DNA of 11,964 bases from an uncultured bacterium (GTDB lineage Bacteria; Actinomycetota; Coriobacteriia; Coriobacteriales; Coriobacteriaceae). The notes beneath the pieces were generated by a model. That model saw nothing but the letters and a program-made list of their open reading frames with translations, had not been told where the DNA came from and did no database searches. The position numbers and the translations under genes were made by a program. This document shows, in pieces, positions 5,510-11,964 of this stretch. The first letter of the stretch is position 1, and each line of letters starts with the position of its first letter. Location of the stretch: the NCBI GenBank assembly GCA_905214905.1, contig CAJMNK010000062.1, forward strand, positions 1-11,964. Reading direction: 5' to 3'.

Positions 5510-7081
5510 ATGCGGTTGATTCTCCCCAAGGGGGAAAACAGGAAGCGCCACAGCATCGCGGCGCGCGCGATCACCTGCGTTCTCGTCGCCCTGCTCGCGC
5601 TTCCCTTCGCGGGGTGCAGTGCGAGCCCGAACGCGACCGGTGGCACGGCGGGCTCTCAGGAATACACTGTGAATGTCTCGCTTTCCGGCGGGTCAGGGCG
5701 CGCAAGCATCGCCTCACCCACCACAATTGTGAAGGATGGCGACACCTACACCGCGACCATCACCTGGTCGAGTTCGAACTACGACAAGATGACCGTCGAC
5801 GGCGTGGACTACGCACCCGTAAACGACGGCGGCAACTCCACGTTCGAGATACCCGTCACGCTCGACGAGGACATCGCCGTGTCGGCCGAGACCGTCGCCA
5901 TGTCGACGCCGCACACCATCGACTACACGATCCACTTCGACTCATCCACCATGAAGGAGAAATCGGGCGAAGAAGCAAGCGGCGGCTCCCCTGCGGGAAC
6001 GGCTTCAAGCGCCGCGGCCGACTTCCACAACGCCGATTTGGGCTGTGGCTGGGAGCCGACGGGGGCGCTTCAGCTTGAATACGCCGAGCACTTCACTGTC
6101 GACGAGTTCGAAGGCGGTCTGCGGCTTATCTGCGTTTCGAATGGAGAACGTTTCCTCGTGGTGCCGCAAGATGCGAAGGTACCTGATGGGTTGAGCTCCG
6201 ACATCGCGGTCATAAGGCGCCCCGCCAACAAGGTGTACCTCGTGTCGTCGGCGACGATGTGCCTAGTCGACGCGCTCGATGCGAACGACAATATCATCAT
6301 GTCGGGCACGAAGGCCGACGACTGCTCGGTCGTGGGCTTCAAAAGCGCACTCGAAAGTGGGGCGATCGCCTACGGCGGCAAGTACAGCGCGCCCGACTAC
6401 GAGCGAATATCGGCCTCGGGCTGTACGCTCGCCATCGAGAACACCATGATCAACCACACGCCCGATGTGAAGGAAAAGCTGCAGAAGCTCGGGCTCGTCG
6501 TGCTCACCGAACAGTCGTCGAGCGAGCCCGAAGCACTCGGGCGCGTCGAGTGGATTAAGCTTTTCGGCGTCCTATTCGACAAGGAAGACGAGGCCGCGCA
6601 CCTGTTCAACGAGCAGAAGGCCCGCGTCGAGCAAACGTCGGGGCTCGCGTCGTCAGGTAAAACCGTGGCGTATTTCTACATTAACTCGAACGGGGCCGCC
6701 GTCACGCGGCGGGCGGGCGACTACGTGGCGCAGATGATCGAGCTTGCAGGCGGCAGCTATGCGCTCGATGACGCGCAGACGGCGTCGACGTCAGGTTCGT
6801 CAGTAACGCTCGAAATGGAGCGCTTCTACGCGACGGCGAAGGATGCCGACATCATCGTCTACAACGGCACCATCGACGAGTCAGTTACCACCTTGAACGA
6901 CTTCGTAGGCAAAAACGCGCTATTGTCGCAGTTCAAAGCCGTGAAGAACGGCAACGTCTGGGTCACAAGCGCCGACATGTACCAGCAGATGACTTCTACC
7001 GCCGACATTATCGACGAGCTGCACGGGGCGTTCACCGGCAATGACGCGAGCGACTTCCAATATCTGAGGAAGCTCGGTTAG
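5510..7081 (+). CDS. ABC transporter substrate-binding lipoprotein (BtuF/FecB type) with N-terminal NEAT-like domain
   Basis: The 523-residue product is a two-module lipoprotein. A basic N-terminus and hydrophobic stretch lead to lipobox PFAGC (Cys36). Residues 51-143 form a small beta domain (VSLSGGSGRASI, TITWSSSNYDKM, TFEIPVTLDEDIAVSAE) that matches the domain of the preceding lipoprotein. A Ser/Gly/Ala linker covers about 150-172. Residues 186-523 form a class III binding-protein fold: YAEHFTVDEFEGGLRLICVS (a typical start strand), VYLVSSATM, ALGRVEWIKLFGVLFDKEDEA before the long connecting helix, and ADIIVYNG and GNVWVTSADMYQQ in the C-terminal lobe. It should hand substrate to the permease encoded next. 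The substrate is taken as a corrinoid from the riboswitch, though haem or another tetrapyrrole is not excluded. No strong Shine-Dalgarno is seen, and coupling to the upstream stop 4 bp away is likely. Confidence 0.88.
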   Translation: MRLILPKGENRKRHSIAARAITCVLVALLALPFAGCSASPNATGGTAGSQEYTVNVSLSGGSGRASIASPTTIVKDGDTYTATITWSSSNYDKMTVDGVDYAPVNDGGNSTFEIPVTLDEDIAVSAETVAMSTPHTIDYTIHFDSSTMKEKSGEEASGGSPAGTASSAAADFHNADLGCGWEPTGALQLEYAEHFTVDEFEGGLRLICVSNGERFLVVPQDAKVPDGLSSDIAVIRRPANKVYLVSSATMCLVDALDANDNIIMSGTKADDCSVVGFKSALESGAIAYGGKYSAPDYERISASGCTLAIENTMINHTPDVKEKLQKLGLVVLTEQSSSEPEALGRVEWIKLFGVLFDKEDEAAHLFNEQKARVEQTSGLASSGKTVAYFYINSNGAAVTRRAGDYVAQMIELAGGSYALDDAQTASTSGSSVTLEMERFYATAKDADIIVYNGTIDESVTTLNDFVGKNALLSQFKAVKNGNVWVTSADMYQQMTSTADIIDELHGAFTGNDASDFQYLRKLG

Positions 7082-7085
7082 CGCC

Positions 7086-8126
7086 ATGAGAAGCCGGCTT
7101 TCCATGGCATACGACGAATCGGGGCGCGCCGCGCGGTGTCGCGTCGTGACGGCGCTGCTCGCTGTTGCCCTCATCGTGCTCGTCGGGGCCAACCTGTGCA
7201 TCGGGAGCGTGCTCGTGCCCGCAGACCACATCCCCGGCATCCTTTCGGGCGGCGCGGCCAATTCCATGGAAAGCCAGGTCATCTGGGAGATTCGCCTGCC
7301 GCGCGTGCTTTCAGCCGTGCTTCTCGGCGGGGCACTTTCGCTTTCCGGGTTCCTGCTGCAGACGTTTTTCAACAACCCCATCGCCGACCCGTTCATCTTG
7401 GGCGTCTCCTCGGGCGCAAAGTTCGTCGTCGCGCTTACGATGATCGTACTTCTAGGCGCGAACCAGGCCATGTCCTCGCCGGCCATGGTGGCCGCAGCGT
7501 TTCTGGGCTCGCTTATCACCATCGGCTTCGTGCTCCTCATCGCACGGCGCATAAGTTCCATGGCCATGCTCATCGTGGCGGGCGTCATGGTGGGATACAT
7601 CTGCTCGGCGGCGACGAACTTCCTCATCGCCTTCGCCGACGACCAGTCCATCGTGAACCTGCACAACTGGTCTTTGGGTAGCTTCTCGGGTTCGAGCTGG
7701 GACGACATCGCGGTCATCGCGGTCGTGGTGGTCACCGTGAGCGCATGCGTATTCGCGATATCGAAGCCCCTTTCCGCCTTCCAGCTGGGAGAAGCCTACG
7801 CGAAAAGCGTCGGCGTGAACGTCGAACGCTTCCGCGTGGTGCTCGTCCTTCTAGCGAGCATGCTCTCCGCCTGCGTGACCGCGTTCGCTGGTCCGGTGTC
7901 GTTCGTAGGCATCGCGGTTCCGCATCTCGTGAAGTCGGCGCTAAAGTCGTCGAAGCCCATCCGCGTGATTCCTGCGTGCTTCTTGGGAGGCGCCATCTTC
8001 TGCGCGGGCTGCGATTTGATCGCGCGCACGCTGTTCTCTCCCGTCGAGCTTTCCATCAGCGCCGTCACCGCCATCTTCGGCGCTCCGGTGGTTATCGCGC
8101 TCATGTTGAAGAAGCGGGTGAGGTAG
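7086..8126 (+). CDS. FecCD/BtuC-family ABC transporter permease
   Basis: This 346-residue integral membrane protein has about ten hydrophobic segments, the hallmark of the BtuC/FecCD family, which forms the homodimeric channel for vitamin B12, haem and siderophores. Family motifs visible are IRLPRVLSAVLLGGALSLSG (69-88), LLQTFFNNPIADPFILGVSSGA (90-111), a central cytoplasmic segment LGEAYAKSVGVNVERFR that contacts the ATPase, and FAGPVSFVGIAVPHLVK, followed by the acidic/arginine end near ARTLFSPVELSISAVTAIFGAPVV. The start at 7086 lies 4 bp after the binding-protein stop. An ATG six codons later is an alternative. It is followed directly by the ATPase gene with no gap (TAG then ATG). Confidence 0.93.
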   Translation: MRSRLSMAYDESGRAARCRVVTALLAVALIVLVGANLCIGSVLVPADHIPGILSGGAANSMESQVIWEIRLPRVLSAVLLGGALSLSGFLLQTFFNNPIADPFILGVSSGAKFVVALTMIVLLGANQAMSSPAMVAAAFLGSLITIGFVLLIARRISSMAMLIVAGVMVGYICSAATNFLIAFADDQSIVNLHNWSLGSFSGSSWDDIAVIAVVVVTVSACVFAISKPLSAFQLGEAYAKSVGVNVERFRVVLVLLASMLSACVTAFAGPVSFVGIAVPHLVKSALKSSKPIRVIPACFLGGAIFCAGCDLIARTLFSPVELSISAVTAIFGAPVVIALMLKKRVR

Positions 8127-9443
8127 ATGGGGGAATTCGTGCCGCGGCCCAAAACGCTCGGAGGGGACATTCCATGCTTAGACAGTCCTGAGCTCGCACG
8201 AAAGCGCCAGAAGGCACTTTCGGCTCGTGCGGAACTGCGCGCGGAACGCCTCCTCCGAGCGGAGCCGAACCTCGAAACTACGGTCGAAACGCAGGCTGAC
8301 GGAGCGCCGCTTTTCCACATAAGCGACCTGTCGGCGGGCTACGACAAGAAGGTCGTAGTCGAAGGCGTCGATCTGGAGGTTCGCGCGGGCGACGTCGTGG
8401 CGCTCATCGGGCCGAACGGCTCGGGCAAGTCGACCATCTTGAAAACCATCACACGCCATCTGGCACCGATTGCCGGCGCGGTCGAGCTCGACGGGCGGGA
8501 GGTTTCCCGATGGAAGACGGCGGAGTTTGCAAGGAACCTTGCCGTTATGCTGACAGATCGCCCCCGGACCGAGCTCCTCACCTGCCGCGATGTCGTAGAG
8601 GCGGGAAGGCACCCCTACACCGGGCGAATGGGCACACTCTCGCCCGACGACCAAAGTCGGGTCGACGAGGCCATGAAAACCGCACATGTGGAAGAGCTCG
8701 CCGAGCGCGACTTTATGCAGATAAGCGACGGGCAACGCCAGCGCGTCATGCTCGCACGCGCCATCGCGCAGGATCCGCGTGTGCTCGTGCTCGACGAGCC
8801 CACGTCGTATCTCGATATCCGCTACCAGATCGACCTGCTGCGAATACTTCGCCACCTTGCGAAATCGCGGAATGTGGCTGTCATCATGTCCATCCACGAA
8901 CTCGAGCTCGCGCAGAAAAGCGCCGACAAGGTGATTTGCGTGAAGGACGGCCGGGTCTTCCGCGCCGGCGCACCCGAGGACATATTCACGCGCGAGACGA
9001 TTGGCGAGCTCTACGGCCTTCAACATGGCACCTTCAACGAGCGCTTCGGCAGCGTGGAAATTGGACGCCCGCACGGCGATGCGCACACGTTCGTCATCGC
9101 CGGCGCAGGTACGGGGTCGGCTGTGTTTCGCCAGCTCATCCGGCAGGGCAAGGCGTTCTACACGGGCGTTCTGCACGAAGGGGACATCGACTGCGAGCTC
9201 GCGCGCGACCTGGCGGCGGAATGCGTGGCCGAGCGCGCCTTCGAGCCGATCGGGGATAGAACCATGGCCCGCGCCAAAGAGCTCCTCGTCCACTGCGCGC
9301 GCCTTATCGTGTGTCCCGCCGCCTTCGGCACCATAAACGCCCGCAACGCAGAGCTCGTCGAGTTCGCACGCTCGCACGGTATCGAGGTCATGCGAGCGTG
9401 CGAAGGCGCATCGGAGGATTCCCAATTGGGGTGGAAAGGATAA
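8127..9443 (+). CDS. ABC transporter ATP-binding protein with extra C-terminal domain
   Basis: This 438-residue protein is longer than a plain FecE/BtuD ATPase (about 250-270). Residues 1-60 are an Arg/Glu/Ala-rich lead. The nucleotide-binding domain spans about 62-310: Walker A IGPNGSGKST (94-103), a signature written ISDGQRQR (199-206) in place of SGGQ, Walker B VLVLDEPTS (219-227), D-loop LDIR and switch His258 in MSIHELE. The usual Q-loop site reads LAVMLTDRP (138-146) with no glutamine, as in a subset of FecE-like ATPases. Residues about 318-422 form a further domain starting TFVIAGAGTGSAVFRQLI, with FYTGVLHEGDIDCELA (344-359) and ERAFEPIGD (369-377), that I recognise only as an accessory domain attached to some corrinoid-type ATPases. 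It energises import by the preceding permease. Confidence 0.92.
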   Translation: MGEFVPRPKTLGGDIPCLDSPELARKRQKALSARAELRAERLLRAEPNLETTVETQADGAPLFHISDLSAGYDKKVVVEGVDLEVRAGDVVALIGPNGSGKSTILKTITRHLAPIAGAVELDGREVSRWKTAEFARNLAVMLTDRPRTELLTCRDVVEAGRHPYTGRMGTLSPDDQSRVDEAMKTAHVEELAERDFMQISDGQRQRVMLARAIAQDPRVLVLDEPTSYLDIRYQIDLLRILRHLAKSRNVAVIMSIHELELAQKSADKVICVKDGRVFRAGAPEDIFTRETIGELYGLQHGTFNERFGSVEIGRPHGDAHTFVIAGAGTGSAVFRQLIRQGKAFYTGVLHEGDIDCELARDLAAECVAERAFEPIGDRTMARAKELLVHCARLIVCPAAFGTINARNAELVEFARSHGIEVMRACEGASEDSQLGWKG

Positions 9444-9460
9444 ACTGGACTTTCTTTTAA

Positions 9461-9700
9461 GGATCCTCAGGCTACAGCTCCTACGCCGGCGAGGTCTACA
9501 AGGCGCCGGAGAACCTCGTAAACAGGAATTTCCACGCCGACGAGCCCAACCTGCTGTGGCTCACCGACATCACCGAGTTCAGGCTCCCGGGCGGCGAGAA
9601 GGTCTACCTGAGCCCGGTCATCGACTGCTTCGGCGGGATGCTCGTCGCCTGGTCGATCGGGCTGCACCCCGACAAGCGCCTCGCGAATTCGAGCCTGCGC
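9461..9700 (+). pseudogene. IS3-family transposase (OrfB) remnant, truncated at both ends
   Basis: The frame from 9461 encodes 80 residues of an rve-type transposase: YSSYAGEVYKAPENLVNRNF (5-24), then PNLLWLTDITEF (29-40), containing the first DDE aspartate, and KVYLSPVIDCFGGMLVAWSI (47-66). This is the classic N-terminal half of an IS3 OrfB catalytic core. An in-frame stop lies just upstream at 9458-9460, there is no start codon in place, and similarity ends around NSSLR at 9700. The second aspartate and the glutamate of the DDE triad are absent, so it cannot be active. The rest of the element is not seen on either side. The gap 9444-9460 holds nothing recognisable. Confidence 0.85.
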
Positions 9701-10312
9701 CTAATCCAAGCGAGATTCCAGACTCGACAGGCCATTGAGAGTCAGGTCGTTGGCGACCTCCGAGACGCGCTCGATAGGAACCGAGCCGTCAGACAGCGCC
9801 CATGTGCGATAGATTCCGATAATACCCGACAGCAAAAACGCCAGATAGTAGTCGAACATCTCGTCCTTGAGACCGTGGGGCAGCAGATCGCGCTCGGCAA
9901 TCTCGTGCTCGAGCGGCGCACGAAGACGAGCCATAAAATCATCGAGCGGAATGTTCTCGATCAGCTGACGATTGAGCACCAGGTTGTTGCACAGCGCCTC
10001 GTTAACGGTTTTAAAGAAGGTCGCCGCCGCGCCCAGGGCGCGCTCGTTGGTGTCACCGTCCATGGAAGCAAGCGTTTTCTCGACCGAGTCGACAATCATC
10101 TCCACCACATCGACGGCAATGGCATCGAGCAAGCCATCAACCGTACCAAAGTGCACGTAGAAGGTTTTACGGTCGACATTGGCCTCGCGCGCGATGGCAC
10201 TCACCGTAATGTCTGCCAGCGGCTTTTCCATGAGCAAGCGCTCAAAAGCGGAAAGGATGGCATTGCGGCTGCGAACGATACGGCGATCAATACGCGGTTT
10301 ACTGGTGGCCAT
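9701..10312 (-). CDS. TetR/AcrR-family transcriptional regulator
   Basis: This 203-residue regulator has an N-terminal TetR helix-turn-helix at about 15-60: RNAILSAFERLLMEKPLADI, then TVSAIAREANVDRKTFYVHF (36-55), with the diagnostic TFYVHF end of the recognition helix. The remaining 140 residues are a helical ligand/dimer domain with no recognised ligand class. The start at 10312 has AAGGGA about eight bases upstream. An ATG nine codons earlier (10339) lacks a good ribosome site. The stop codon coincides with the end of the transposase fragment on the other strand. It lies downstream of, and co-directional with, the membrane protein gene, which it could regulate along with its own promoter. 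Its target is unknown. Confidence 0.9.
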   Translation of the reverse strand: MATSKPRIDRRIVRSRNAILSAFERLLMEKPLADITVSAIAREANVDRKTFYVHFGTVDGLLDAIAVDVVEMIVDSVEKTLASMDGDTNERALGAAATFFKTVNEALCNNLVLNRQLIENIPLDDFMARLRAPLEHEIAERDLLPHGLKDEMFDYYLAFLLSGIIGIYRTWALSDGSVPIERVSEVANDLTLNGLSSLESRLD

Positions 10313-10355
10313 GGGTGTGTCCCTTCGATATGCGAGCATTCATCAACAGATGAGA

Positions 10356-10379
10356 GATAATCTACGTAAGAGGATTATC
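10356..10379. promoter_or_regulatory. Inverted repeat upstream of tetR (possible TetR operator)
   Basis: GATAATC (10356-10362) and GATTATC (10373-10379) are perfect inverted 7-bp arms separated by 10 bp, one to two helical turns apart. They sit 44 bp upstream of the tetR start in the space between the two minus-strand genes. The location suits autoregulation. No clear -35/-10 pair could be assigned, so this is tentative. Confidence 0.35.
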
Positions 10380-10428
10380 CCCCATACAGCTCAAATATGC
10401 CCCGCATCATGAAGAACGCACGACTGCC

Positions 10429-11736
10429 CTACCGCGACTTAGGGTGCTTCTTCTTATTGAGCGCCGACGGAGATACGCGGATACCGTCGCCCGTCTGGCG
10501 CACATAGGCTTTATGAGCCGGCTTAGCGGTCCCAGAAGCCTTCTGAGCGTGCTTCCTGGGATCAACGGTAACAGCATTCGTGGGGTGCGGCTTAGTGGGC
10601 GCAGAGGGCGTCTGAGGCTCGCGGCCGAGCTTGCGCATCACGCGATCCCAGCGCGCATGGATGCTCTCGTTGTGGGCGCTCTTAAGGCCCAGCAGGGGCG
10701 CAGCCAAAATGGTCGGCGCGATAAACGTAATGAGACGCCACAGCAGATAGCCGGCGGTCGAAGCCGACCCAAAGAAATGACCCAAGAACAAAGCAAAGCC
10801 GCCCTCAGCGCCACCAGTTCCACCGGGCAAGGGAACCGCAGAGCTCAGCAGCTGGACAAAGGCGCTCGCGGCCATGACCGAGAAAAAGTCGACCTCGTGG
10901 TGGCCAAAGGCGAGCATCAGAAAATACGGCACCAGATAGAAAAACGCGAGCTGCAGCATGGTGATAAACACGGTGAGCAGCATGGAAGAAAAATGTCCGG
11001 CCGAAAGCTTGAACTTCTCGGAGAAGGAGTAGATCTCGCCATCGACAAACGAGCGCCATCCATCGATCTTAGTGGCCGAGACACCTATGCGCTCGAGCCA
11101 ATTGATGATGCAATGGGCGACGCGCGTGACGGTCTTAGGCATGAGCGCGACGGCGAAGATGCCGAGCAGGATGCAGCAGTGACCGCCAAAACTAAAGACG
11201 CACAGCAGCGTCATGTCGCCATAGCGCTCGGCAAAAAACGGCATGCGAGCAAGCAATAGGATAGCGCCCCAGGCAACGAGGCCAAACTGATACACAATAA
11301 ATCGGGTGAACTGCGTGGCACCCGCTTCGCCCACGTTTTGGCCCGCTTTGGTCAGGCGGTAGATCTGGGCAGGCGTAGAGCCCATCATCATGGGCGTCAG
11401 GTTACCAAAGAAGATGCCACTCGCCTCGACCGAGATCAGGTCGCGAATGCCGACGGGTGAATTGGGGTCGAGCCAGACGGCGATCGCATAGGCCACAATG
11501 CCAAAGAACAGATACATAAACATGCAAAGACACGCGACAACGAGCCAGGGCGCCTGGACGCTCGACATAGCAGCCCAGAACTGCCCCATCTGCCCGGTTA
11601 CCACCAGATAGACGATATAACCCACCAGCACAACGCCGATAAAGATTGCGCCGCGGCGTGCGCTCTTATTGTCATCGCCGCCCGAGGCCTCAACCTCGAC
11701 CTGGGGCTTGGACGTATGCTGAGAGGACTCCGTCAT
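10429..11736 (-). CDS. YbhN/UPF0104-type (lysylphosphatidylglycerol synthase TM-like) membrane protein
   Basis: This 435-residue membrane protein has about eight hydrophobic segments between residues 28 and 352. The family motif VPLPGGTGGAEGGFALFLG (301-319) and the earlier GNLTPMMMGSTPAQIYRL (111-128) identify the LPG_synthase_TM/UPF0104 family, the flippase-like part of MprF that also occurs as stand-alone proteins with mostly unknown lipid substrates. No catalytic aminoacyl-transferase domain is present, so lysyl-PG synthesis is not predicted. Residues 370-435 form a basic, Pro/Ala/Lys-rich cytoplasmic tail ending NKKKHPKSR. The start at 11736 has AAGGAG five bases upstream. An open extension to 11802 is rejected because it runs through the likely promoter. 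The gene is followed by tetR on the same strand after about 115 bp. Confidence 0.88.
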   Translation of the reverse strand: MTESSQHTSKPQVEVEASGGDDNKSARRGAIFIGVVLVGYIVYLVVTGQMGQFWAAMSSVQAPWLVVACLCMFMYLFFGIVAYAIAVWLDPNSPVGIRDLISVEASGIFFGNLTPMMMGSTPAQIYRLTKAGQNVGEAGATQFTRFIVYQFGLVAWGAILLLARMPFFAERYGDMTLLCVFSFGGHCCILLGIFAVALMPKTVTRVAHCIINWLERIGVSATKIDGWRSFVDGEIYSFSEKFKLSAGHFSSMLLTVFITMLQLAFFYLVPYFLMLAFGHHEVDFFSVMAASAFVQLLSSAVPLPGGTGGAEGGFALFLGHFFGSASTAGYLLWRLITFIAPTILAAPLLGLKSAHNESIHARWDRVMRKLGREPQTPSAPTKPHPTNAVTVDPRKHAQKASGTAKPAHKAYVRQTGDGIRVSPSALNKKKHPKSR

Positions 11737-11769
11737 GAGACTCCTTCTAACAGTCAAAATATCTTGGTT

Positions 11770-11775
11770 ATTGTA
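11770..11775 (-). promoter_or_regulatory. Possible -10 box for the YbhN-type gene
   Basis: On the minus strand TACAAT lies about 35 bp upstream of the start codon, downstream of the tRNA terminator, in a locally AT-rich stretch. Only a weak -35 (TTCTGC at 16 bp) is seen. Confidence 0.35.
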
Positions 11776-11844
11776 CCCGCAAGGGCCATAAGCAGAACGC
11801 AAAGCTCTTGTTCAAACGGGAATGACAGACAGTTGTTTGATAAT

Positions 11845-11876
11845 AAAAAACCCGGCCTTCCGTGGAAAGACCGGGT
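11845..11876 (-). terminator. Intrinsic terminator of the tRNA-Glu transcript
   Basis: On the minus strand CCCGGTCTTTCC pairs with GGAAGGCCGGG around a three-base CAC loop, with two G-U pairs, and six T residues follow (11845-11850). It lies 11 bases after the tRNA CCA end and separates the tRNA from the downstream membrane protein gene. Confidence 0.9.
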
Positions 11877-11886
11877 ATCAGATGCG

Positions 11887-11963
11887 TGGTAGCCCGTACC
11901 AGATTCGAACTGGTGATCTCCGCCTTGAGAGGGCGGCGTCCTAAACCGCTAGACGAACGGGCC
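11887..11963 (-). tRNA. tRNA-Glu (anticodon CTC)
   Basis: The minus strand folds as a complete 77-base tRNA with encoded CCA. The acceptor is GGCCCGT with ACGGGCT, where pair 1-72 is G-U. The anticodon stem CCGCC/GGCGG encloses the loop CTCTCAA, giving anticodon CTC for GAG. The T-arm CCAGTTCGAATCTGG contains the invariant TTCGAAT. The sequence closely follows bacterial tRNA-Glu, and a terminator follows. Confidence 0.95.
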
Positions 11964-11964
11964 A

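Noticed and set aside
8178..9425. 415-codon open frame antisense to the ABC ATPase
   Set aside because: The opposite strand encodes a complete ATPase with all motifs. Long antisense frames are expected in such GC-rich coding DNA, and the product shows no recognisable domain.
9421..9430. Palindrome CCCAATTGGG at the end of the ATPase gene
   Set aside because: It lies inside the coding sequence, is only 10 bp, and has no U-run, so it is not a terminator.
9638..10360. Plus-strand open frame continuing from the transposase fragment into the tetR region
   Set aside because: After 9700 it only reads the antisense of tetR, and transposase similarity stops at the junction.
1..11964. CRISPR array, toxin-antitoxin pair, prophage or defence genes
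   Set aside because: No regularly spaced repeats and no such protein families were seen on either strand.

Overview
The window looks like a high-GC Gram-positive gut anaerobe of the class Coriobacteriia (Collinsella/Eggerthella relatives). This is an inference from base composition, the anaerobic (early-cobalt) cobalamin pathway, lipoproteins with both Tat and lipobox signals, and the style of the proteins. The species cannot be fixed from the sequence alone.

Left third (1-3389, minus strand): a tightly packed anaerobic cobalamin (B12) synthesis operon read leftward, cbiF - cbiD - cbiL - cbiG. The genes touch or overlap by a few bases, and cbiG runs off the left edge. Together they cover corrin-ring methylation at C-20 (CbiL), C-11 (CbiF) and C-1 (CbiD), plus the ring-contraction lactone opening (CbiG).

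Divergent control region (3390-3900): a near-consensus promoter (TTGACA, 17 bp, TATCAT) drives a rightward leader. The leader carries a cobalamin riboswitch core and B12 box, then a GC-rich hairpin with a U-run that should be its terminator. A perfect 15-bp palindrome sits on the -10 box, in a position where it could affect both directions.

Centre (3901-9443, plus strand): a five-gene uptake operon. It encodes a secreted, lipid-anchored CbiK-type cobaltochelatase, a small lipoprotein, a large lipoprotein that fuses the same kind of small beta domain to a BtuF/FecB-type binding protein, a BtuC/FecCD permease, and an ATPase with an extra C-terminal domain. The riboswitch marks this operon as corrinoid-related. 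The putative extracytoplasmic chelatase combined with a paired set of lipoprotein domains is the most unusual part of the window.

Right end (9444-11964): an 80-codon fragment of an IS3-family transposase lies immediately downstream of the ATPase and ends at the stop codon of a convergent tetR-family gene. Beyond it the sequence is visibly less GC-rich and holds unrelated genes: a TetR regulator, a YbhN/LPG-synthase-type membrane protein, and a tRNA-Glu(CTC) with a clear intrinsic terminator. The transposase scar may mark the boundary of an acquired B12 island, or less interestingly an assembly join.
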